Below are positions 1 through 4,136 of a DNA stretch of 5,239 nucleotides, piece after piece (within the stretch, counting starts at the first letter, position 1; each line of letters begins with the position of its first letter). The stretch is from NCBI GenBank assembly GCA_018224345.1, contig JAGTUW010000394.1, positions 1 to 5,239 on the forward strand, written 5' to 3'. Origin of the DNA: Bacteroidota bacterium (GTDB taxonomy: Bacteria; Bacteroidota; Ignavibacteria; SZUA-365). The notes beneath the pieces were generated by a model. The model had not been told where the DNA came from, made no database searches, and was given only the letters and a program-made list of their open reading frames with translations. The translations under genes were made by a program, and so were the position numbers.

Positions 1-92
1 AAAGAGTTAAGAGTTAAGAGTAAAGAGTTAAGAGTAAAGAGTTAAGAGTAAAGAGTTAAGAGTTAAGAGTAAAGAGTTAAGAGTTAAGAGTA
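1..92. repeat. Tandem array of a 7-bp repeat (AAGAGTW), 13 copies
   Basis: From base 2 to base 92 there are thirteen perfect-length copies of a heptamer AAGAGT followed by T or A. Only the seventh base varies, and it does so in the order T T A, T A, T A, T T A, T T A. The array is therefore also a mixture of 21-bp (three-heptamer) and 14-bp (two-heptamer) higher-order units. The array touches the window edge, so its true length is unknown. It ends abruptly at 93 in AGGGAAATGAGGGGAATG. On the reverse strand it is read as a meaningless Leu/Thr/Ser-rich open frame. Simple AT-rich arrays of this kind sit between genes in many Bacteroidota-like genomes; no function can be assigned. Confidence 0.95.
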
Positions 93-211
93 AGGGAAAT
101 GAGGGGAATGATCGGCGCAGTGGCTGCGGAGGATGCAAAGCGGATAAAACGGAGTGGCATTGTATGAAATAAGGTGGTCGTTTATGGTTGATATTGTCGG
201 AGCTTCCATGT

Positions 212-305
212 ACTTTCAGGGAAACGACATACCCCGGATCGATACGTTCAGGTGACAGCGTCGGAGACATGCCGCATTACGTGGTGTATTTTCTTCCCTG
301 AAAGT
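212..305. repeat. 94-bp foldback: 12-bp perfect inverted repeat with inner stem
   Basis: ACTTTCAGGGAA at 212-223 is the exact reverse complement of TTCCCTGAAAGT at 294-305. Inside it, after short internal loops of 5 and 4 bases, 229-235 (ATACCCC) pairs with 283-289 (GGTGTAT) with one mismatch. The whole 94 bases could therefore fold into one long interrupted hairpin. It lies about 75 bases upstream of the fibre gene start, in the otherwise empty stretch 93-380. It could be a small non-autonomous foldback element, an RNA leader structure or a protein binding site; the sequence does not decide. No coding gene is supported in 93-380. Confidence 0.6.
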
Positions 306-366
306 CAATTCATCTGATGCATGATCCTGCCGGCTTAATTACAGTATGTCGGCTTGTATTATGATG

Positions 367-375
367 AAAAGGAGG
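367..375 (+). promoter_or_regulatory. Strong ribosome binding site of the fibre gene
   Basis: AAAAGGAGG at 367-375 is a near-perfect Shine-Dalgarno sequence, five bases upstream of the ATG at 381. It decides the start of the fibre gene: an in-frame ATG at 354 would put nine charged residues ahead of the signal peptide and has no comparable site. Confidence 0.85.
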
Positions 376-380
376 ACGAA

Positions 381-2300
381 ATGAAGTGGCAACTGTGTGC
401 ATCTATCATCGCCATGTTGTTTCTTGCGACCGGGCTGCAGGCGCAGGATATCACCTGTGATCTGCCGGACAATACCGTAAGCTCGGGGTTCACTGTGCGA
501 AACGGGAACGGTGACATTCTCTTTACCGTCCGTGGAGATGGACATGCCGGATACCCGGATTTCCAGAGCGGGACACGACTGCTGATCGAGGGCGGCACGG
601 AAGACGGACTGACAGCGAGCACTGCAGCACGCGAAGGAATCGGACTGACAGGAATTGCGGAATCGGGCAGCGGCAGCAATATCGGCGTACTCGGGATATC
701 TCGCTCTCCGACGGGACTCGCCGGCGCGTTTCACGGCCGTCTGTATGTGAGAGACAAAGTGGGCATCGGGACGGACAGGCCGGATGCGGAACTCCATGTG
801 GAAGGCCGGATGCTGATCACTGGCGGAAATCCGGGAGCAGGCAGAGTTCTTACATCGGACGCACGTGGCTTCGCACGGTGGGAGGAACTCTCCGCGGGAG
901 CGGGCAACACCTTGAATGACGCCTACAACCAGGGTGGAGCCGGGGAAGGACGAACCATCATAGCGGATGCGGGTGCGGTCACCATCGCGGGAGTCGACGG
1001 ACTGCTCGCAACAGGCAAGATGAGCGCAGGGACGATTCCCATGGAAGGTCCGGGTACACGCATGATGTGGTATCCAGGCATGGCTTCCTTCCGCGCCGGA
1101 ACGGTGTCTTCAACGGAATGGGATGCGTCCAATCAGGGGAGGTACTCCTTCGCGGCAGGGAATGACGTCCTCGCAGGCGGAGCCGGGAGTGTGGCCATGG
1201 GATTTCGATGTTCTGCGATCGAGGATAATGCCGTCGCACTGGGCCACGGATGCCGTTCCACCGGAAGGACGGCCTTCTCTATGGGCAGAGGGAATGTCGC
1301 ATCAGGATCGGAATCCGTGGCATTCGGCAGCGCCTGTGAATCGAGCGGACTGAATGCGTTCACAATCGGCGCATCGACTATCGCATCCGGACAGAACAGT
1401 GTGAGTATGGGTGCACAGTCCGAAGCCTCCGGCTCTAATTCCCTGGCAATGGGATATCAGAGCATTGCCGGGGGTACATGCGCGGTCGCGATGGGGTTTG
1501 AGGTGTCTTCAACCGGACACTCCTCGTTCGCCCTCGGCAGAAATGCCCGTGCAACCGAGGAGGGGGCGGTCGCGATCGGTGTCAATGTCAGTGCGACGGG
1601 ATATCGGTCGACGGCACTGGGCAATCATATGAACACGAACGGCCAGCAGGGAGCATTCATGATAGGTGACAACAGTACTGCCATTGATTTTGATGCTTTC
1701 GGCCCCCAGGTGTTCATCAGTCGTTTCGCAGGGGGATACTCATTGTTCACGAATGCGGATTGCACGACCCAGGCCATCCTGTTGCCGAATTCGCATAGCT
1801 GGGGCGCATTTTCGGATTCGACAAAGAAGGAGAACTTTCTGGCTACAGACAGTGAATCCGTGCTGAACAGTTTCCGCGGACTGCGGCTCGGAACGTGGAA
1901 CTATATCGGGAACACGCAACGGCACTACGGTCCGATGGCGCAGGAGTGGTTCGCCGCGTTCGGTCATGACGGTATCGGCGCGATCGGGAACGATACTGTT
2001 CTGATTACCGTCGACATGATCGGTGTTCTCTGCATCGCCGTGCAGGCGTTGGAACAGAGAACCGAACATCTCGATGAAGCCCGTGCGGCAGTGACAGATC
2101 TCACCGGCCATCTCCGGGCGGCTCAGGAAGAGATCGACGCGCTGCGTACGCAACTGCAGCGGGTTGAGAAGGAAATGAATACTCTGGAGCAACTGCATGC
2201 GAGAATCGACGCTCTTGAAAAGAACACTCCGGTCCCGGAATCGGAAGGACAGGATTTGCGACAATTGTCCCGTTCGGACGAGAGGGGGGCGGCACAATGA
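381..2300 (+). CDS. Secreted fibre protein: YadA-like head repeats plus S74 intramolecular chaperone
   Basis: A 639-residue protein that probably forms a trimeric surface or secreted fibre. The start at 381 is chosen from the Shine-Dalgarno site and because it opens directly with a signal peptide: charged start, hydrophobic core to about residue 17, likely cleavage after LQA at 21. Residues ~25-125 are glycine-rich and beta-strand-like. VGIGTDRPDAELHVEG is the motif common to tail-fibre-like proteins. Residues 256-423 hold twelve 14-residue repeats with cores such as SVAMG, AVALG and AFSMG, as in YadA-type adhesin heads. Residues ~475-550 match the S74 chaperone of phage endosialidases: SDSTKKEN with Ser478 and Lys483 as the likely self-cleavage pair, then HYGPMAQE at 515-522. 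A coiled coil covers ~552-615. There is no YadA membrane-anchor barrel and no T9SS sorting tail. The stop overlaps the next start (ATGA). The target or function of the fibre is unknown. Confidence 0.88.
   Translation: MKWQLCASIIAMLFLATGLQAQDITCDLPDNTVSSGFTVRNGNGDILFTVRGDGHAGYPDFQSGTRLLIEGGTEDGLTASTAAREGIGLTGIAESGSGSNIGVLGISRSPTGLAGAFHGRLYVRDKVGIGTDRPDAELHVEGRMLITGGNPGAGRVLTSDARGFARWEELSAGAGNTLNDAYNQGGAGEGRTIIADAGAVTIAGVDGLLATGKMSAGTIPMEGPGTRMMWYPGMASFRAGTVSSTEWDASNQGRYSFAAGNDVLAGGAGSVAMGFRCSAIEDNAVALGHGCRSTGRTAFSMGRGNVASGSESVAFGSACESSGLNAFTIGASTIASGQNSVSMGAQSEASGSNSLAMGYQSIAGGTCAVAMGFEVSSTGHSSFALGRNARATEEGAVAIGVNVSATGYRSTALGNHMNTNGQQGAFMIGDNSTAIDFDAFGPQVFISRFAGGYSLFTNADCTTQAILLPNSHSWGAFSDSTKKENFLATDSESVLNSFRGLRLGTWNYIGNTQRHYGPMAQEWFAAFGHDGIGAIGNDTVLITVDMIGVLCIAVQALEQRTEHLDEARAAVTDLTGHLRAAQEEIDALRTQLQRVEKEMNTLEQLHARIDALEKNTPVPESEGQDLRQLSRSDERGAAQ
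1146..1649 (+). other. Twelve 14-residue YadA-like head repeats (within fibre gene)
   Basis: The repeat cores begin every 42 bases without any break: SFAAG, SVAMG, AVALG, AFSMG, SVAFG, AFTIG, SVSMG, SLAMG, AVAMG, SFALG, AVAIG, STALG. This spacing is the single left-handed beta-roll turn of trimeric adhesin heads. The DNA copies are strongly diverged from each other, so this is an old protein repeat rather than a recent tandem DNA expansion. Confidence 0.88.
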
Positions 2301-2791
2301 AAACGATGCTGCTGATCGTATTTCTCCTGTTTCCATCTGTTCTGACGGCGCAGCGCGGGGATATCATTCTCGATGCAGCGACGAAAATCACCGTTCCTGA
2401 TGGTGCGGAAATCTGCGCAGATCGGATTTATGCCGACAGCTCCCGCTTCGGGACGCTGCTGATCGCAAACAGACACTGCATCTGTGATGAGGCGACTGTG
2501 CTGGGTGTGCGGCCGGAGCGCCTGCCGGCGAGGCCGGTGCTGCAGGTCTACCCGTCACCCTGCGACGACGTCGTGACATTGCGATACCATGTGCACAGGC
2601 CTTCTGTCGTGCGTGTCATGCTGACGGACGCCCTCGGACGAGTCATTCGCACGGTGCAGGCCGGGAAACAACATATCACGGGATGGTACAGTCTCCGGAT
2701 ATCGACTGCTGCCCTCCCGTCCGGGCTTTACGGTCTGCTTGTCGACACGTCCGCCGGCCGGCAATACACACCCGTTCTCGTCCGGCGCTGA
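2297..2791 (+). CDS. Small secreted protein with T9SS C-terminal sorting domain
   Basis: A 164-residue exported protein. Residues 1-18 are a clear signal peptide (MKTMLLIVFLLFPSVLTA, then QRGD). Residues ~21-65 resemble a short beta-rich segment of the type that lists an element or identity label (DIILDAATKITVPDGAEI). Residues ~80-164 are a type A T9SS sorting domain: VYPSPCDD at 84-91 (usual form YPNP), LTDALGRVIRTV at 109-120, LPSGLYGLLVD at 140-150, and a terminal LVRR. In this family the domain directs the protein across the outer membrane and is then removed or kept as a surface anchor. The ATG overlaps the stop of the fibre gene, and a G-rich Shine-Dalgarno stretch lies at 2282-2289, so the two are almost certainly co-translated. 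Four cysteines (40, 61, 63, 89) are present. The mature part is so short that it looks like an accessory or anchoring subunit for the fibre rather than an enzyme; that role is inferred from context only. Confidence 0.87.
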   Translation: MKTMLLIVFLLFPSVLTAQRGDIILDAATKITVPDGAEICADRIYADSSRFGTLLIANRHCICDEATVLGVRPERLPARPVLQVYPSPCDDVVTLRYHVHRPSVVRVMLTDALGRVIRTVQAGKQHITGWYSLRISTAALPSGLYGLLVDTSAGRQYTPVLVRR

Positions 2792-2800
2792 TCACTTCCG

Positions 2801-2818
2801 CCTCGCACACCAGCGAGG
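2801..2818 (+). terminator. Possible hairpin terminator after the fibre operon
   Basis: CCTCGC at 2801-2806 and GCGAGG at 2813-2818 form a perfect 6-bp GC-rich stem with a 6-base loop, ten bases after the stop of the sorting-domain gene. No run of T follows, so it is not a classic intrinsic terminator. It may slow or protect the transcript end instead. Confidence 0.35.
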
Positions 2819-2878
2819 TCGTGCACGGCAGGCGTCGTTCATGGCGGGTATGGTGTCCCGGTTGCACAGAGATGGAGT

Positions 2879-2895
2879 TTCACCCGATGGGTGAA
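2879..2895. repeat. Short perfect hairpin TTCACCC-GAT-GGGTGAA
   Basis: A 7-bp perfect inverted repeat with a 3-base loop in the 235-base gap between the sorting-domain gene and the zinc-ribbon gene. The position would suit either a transcript end or an operator for the downstream gene. No T-tract follows it. Confidence 0.5.
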
Positions 2896-2928
2896 TGTGC
2901 TGTGATGGACAGCCGTGTGTGAGATGTA

Positions 2929-2957
2929 TACCGGCAGGTATGTATATTGAACCGGTA
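2929..2957 (+). promoter_or_regulatory. Candidate promoter of the zinc-ribbon gene inside an inverted repeat
   Basis: TATATT at 2943-2948 matches five of six bases of a -10 box, but no good -35 box stands 16-18 bases upstream. It is enclosed by TACCGG (2929-2934) and CCGGTA (2952-2957), a 6-bp inverted repeat that could be an operator. A start near 2955 would give a leader of about 70 bases. Weak evidence; the gap otherwise shows no gene. Confidence 0.28.
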
Positions 2958-3026
2958 GATGTGACCGCTGCGTCTTGCTGCCGGAAGTGCGGCACATATT
3001 GTTCATTACAAGTGGATGGGTGCATA

Positions 3027-3383
3027 ATGGATGACGAAATTCGCAAACGTATTGCTTCACTTTCGGATGATCAACTGCAGGAATTGCTGACAGTGGATGC
3101 GCATGCGTACCGTCCGGAGGTAATTGAAATGGCAAACGAAGAGCGGGTTCGCAGAGGATTCGATCCTGTAGTGCCGGAGCAAGTTGAAACGGTGGACGCA
3201 GCATTCGATTGCCTGCGTTGCAAATCGGACATGGTCTTCGCGGGCAGAAAACGCTTTCACGAGGGGATGCGTTTCGGCGTGCTCGGTGGTGTCGGCGAAC
3301 TGCTCGTCAACCGCGAGTATTTCGATCTCTGGGTATGCCGGAGCTGCGGCCATGTCGAGTTTTTCGCCGACATGCAACGCTGA
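3027..3383 (+). CDS. Small zinc-ribbon protein of unknown function
   Basis: A 118-residue soluble protein without signal peptide or membrane segment. The N-terminal ~45 residues form a helical segment of the type SDDQLQELLTVDAHAYRPE followed by a motif ending ERVRRGFD, seen in front of many small zinc-ribbon proteins. The second half has two CxxC knuckles, Cys62/Cys65 (CLRC) and Cys104/Cys107 (CRSCG), separated by a glycine-rich stretch GVLGGVGELLVNREYFD and followed by HVEFF. Together they should bind one zinc ion. Such proteins are often labelled nucleic-acid-binding but the function is not established. The start at 3027 is preferred because the conserved part begins there; its Shine-Dalgarno site is weak. 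A GTG at 3012 and an ATG at 2895 are also in frame, the latter adding 44 cysteine-rich residues that do not look like part of the family. It is flanked by intergenic repeats and appears monocistronic. Confidence 0.75.
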   Translation: MDDEIRKRIASLSDDQLQELLTVDAHAYRPEVIEMANEERVRRGFDPVVPEQVETVDAAFDCLRCKSDMVFAGRKRFHEGMRFGVLGGVGELLVNREYFDLWVCRSCGHVEFFADMQR

Positions 3384-3411
3384 GACAGCCAGGCAGGTTG
3401 TGACATACACC

Positions 3412-3572
3412 CCGGTCAGCGTGAGCGCCGCCGGTCAAGGTGAGCGCCGCCGGTCAAGGTGAGCGCCGCCGGTCAAGGTGAGCGTCGCCGGTCAAGGTGA
3501 GCGTCGCCGGTCAAGGTGAGCGCCGCCGGTCAAGGTGAGCGCCGCCGGTCAAGGTGAGCGCCGCCGGTCACG
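3412..3572. repeat. 19-bp GC-rich tandem repeat, eight copies plus a partial one
   Basis: The unit GTGAGCGCCGCCGGTCAAG starts at 3421 and repeats at 3440, 3459, 3478, 3497, 3516, 3535 and 3554. A half unit (CCGGTCAGC, 3412-3420) precedes it. Copies 4 and 5 share one change (C to T at base 8), and the last copy ends in CG instead of AAG. Nineteen is not a multiple of three, so this is not a protein repeat; there are no unique spacers, so it is not a CRISPR array. The near identity points to recent expansion. It starts 28 bases after the zinc-ribbon stop. Multiple short repeats of about this size occur at the ends of IS21-family elements, which is one possible origin, but no transposase is in the window. 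Confidence 0.95.
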
Positions 3573-3723
3573 ATGTTCCTTTCAGTACCTTTTTCTGAGG
3601 GGAGACTTGCGATAATTGCGGGTGGGTGTCAGTCCTGCTCGCAGGTTCAGGCAGATAACGAAGGAGCATGCCAAGACAGAAGCGCGCCCTTTTGTGGTGA
3701 GCGCACTGAGCAGTGCAAAAATC

Positions 3724-3784
3724 GTGCGGACAAAAATATTCGATCCTGCTGTCCTTACGAATTCTTTCCTGTTTTTGTCTGCAC
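3724..3784. repeat. 15-bp inverted repeat with a 31-base loop
   Basis: GTGCGGACAAAAATA at 3724-3738 faces TGTTTTTGTCTGCAC at 3770-3784. Thirteen of fifteen positions are complementary in DNA; the other two are G-T, so an RNA copy of the + strand would pair along all fifteen positions. The loop contains a further TTCG (3739-3742) and CGAA (3758-3761). The 3' arm is not followed by a T-run, so this is not a standard terminator, although the run of five T lies inside the arm. Confidence 0.7.
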
Positions 3785-3802
3785 CCGAAAATCCCGTATT
3801 TT
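3775..3802 (+). promoter_or_regulatory. Weak candidate promoter for tRNA-Leu and tig
   Basis: TTGTCT at 3775-3780 and TATTTT at 3797-3802, 16 bases apart, each match four of six bases of the housekeeping promoter boxes. This would start transcription near 3809, about 210 bases ahead of the tRNA. The -35 box lies inside the right arm of the long inverted repeat. TTGACG at 3953-3958 is a better -35 box closer to the tRNA, but it lacks a recognisable -10 box. Confidence 0.22.
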
Positions 3803-3847
3803 ACCTTGATTCGTCTGATCCGATCGCAACGGGTTCAGGCGTGTCAG

Positions 3848-3882
3848 TCAAACATGCCGGACTGAAGATCCAGCCTGTTTGA
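3848..3882. repeat. Inverted repeat TCAAACA...TGTTTGA
   Basis: Perfect 7-bp arms at 3848-3854 and 3876-3882 enclose 21 bases. One mismatch further in, GC (3856-3857) pairs with GC (3873-3874). It could be an operator or leader hairpin ahead of the tRNA-Leu gene. No T-run follows. Confidence 0.5.
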
Positions 3883-3912
3883 AGCGGTGACTCTCGTTTG
3901 GAGTTCGTCAGC

Positions 3913-3946
3913 ATTGGTGCGCAATCGCAATTGGTGTGCAATCGCC
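3913..3946. repeat. 17-bp direct tandem duplication upstream of tRNA-Leu
   Basis: ATTGGTGCGCAATCGCA at 3913-3929 is followed at once by ATTGGTGTGCAATCGCC at 3930-3946; the two differ at two positions. A related TGCAATCG recurs at 3983-3990. The spacing and position upstream of a stable RNA gene would fit a repeated regulator site, but a chance slippage duplication is as likely. Confidence 0.7.
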
Positions 3947-4018
3947 CGCGGATTGACGCGCGACCAGCACGCGGTGTGTTGCTGCAATCGACAGTCACGA
4001 AACGAGTCACCGGCACAC

Positions 4019-4102
4019 GCGAATGTGGCGAAATTGGCATACGCGCCAGACTTAGGATCTGGTGGGCACAGTCCCGTGGGGGTTCGAGTCCCCCCATTCG
4101 CA
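4019..4102 (+). tRNA. tRNA-Leu, anticodon UAG
   Basis: A complete class II tRNA of 84 bases. The acceptor arms GCGAATG (4019-4025) and CATTCGC (4095-4101) pair perfectly and are followed by discriminator A4102, as required for leucine tRNAs. The D arm has GGCGAAATTGGCATACGCGCC. The anticodon stem CCAGA/TCTGG (4046-4050, 4058-4062) holds loop CTTAGGA with anticodon TAG at 4053-4055, which reads CUA and other CUN codons. A long variable arm (GGG...CCC, about 4064-4075) is typical of tRNA-Leu. The T arm is GGGGG TTCGAGT CCCCC (4078-4094). CCA is not encoded (CGA follows), so it must be added after transcription. Only 34 bases separate it from tig, so both may share a transcript. Confidence 0.97.
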
Positions 4103-4124
4103 CGAGTATTCATTCATCTTTTCC

Positions 4125-4130
4125 AGAGGA
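4125..4130 (+). promoter_or_regulatory. Ribosome binding site that supports the TTG start of tig
   Basis: AGAGGA at 4125-4130 stands six bases before the TTG at 4137. No in-frame ATG occurs until residue ~105, inside the ribosome-binding domain, so this site decides the start. Confidence 0.75.
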
Positions 4131-4136
4131 ATCACA

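Larger units (their letters stand above)
3573..4018. other. Gene-free structured intergenic region
   Basis: No convincing gene lies in these 446 bases. Short open frames exist (78 and 88 codons, starting at 3573 and 3616), but they overlap in different frames, have no Shine-Dalgarno site at the right distance, and one crosses the inverted repeats. The region is rich in secondary structure: CCTG-CAGG hairpin at 3634-3645, a GCACT-AGTGC hairpin with a GAGC loop at 3703-3716, a long inverted repeat at 3724-3784, another at 3848-3882, and a tandem duplication at 3913-3946. It must also contain the promoter for the tRNA gene. A structured RNA cannot be excluded; none was recognised. Confidence 0.6.

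Noticed and set aside
28..270. Minus-strand open frame of 80 codons
   Set aside because: Its second half is just the heptamer array translated as repeated Leu-Thr-Leu-Asn-Ser, and there is no ribosome binding site or domain.
357..362. TATTAT as -10 box of the fibre gene
   Set aside because: A start at about 369 would fall inside the Shine-Dalgarno site, and there is no acceptable -35 box.
2351..2361. RGD motif right after the signal peptide of the sorting-domain protein
   Set aside because: A three-residue match at a cleavage site is not evidence for integrin binding.
3412..3572. CRISPR array
   Set aside because: The 19-bp units are contiguous with no spacers, and no cas gene is present.
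3620..3690. Resemblance to signal recognition particle RNA (GAAGGAGCATGCCAAGACAGA)
   Set aside because: The GNRA tetraloop stem and the paired flanks of the SRP core cannot be built from the surrounding bases.
3616..3882. 88-codon forward open frame in the intergenic region
   Set aside because: Poor ribosome binding site, overlap with another frame, crosses a strong inverted repeat, and no recognisable domain. A conserved small protein cannot be fully excluded without a database search.
3844..4113. Minus-strand open frame with an NGGTRTPTGLCPPDPKSGAY-like stretch
   Set aside because: This is the well-known false protein produced by reading the antisense strand of a leucine tRNA gene.
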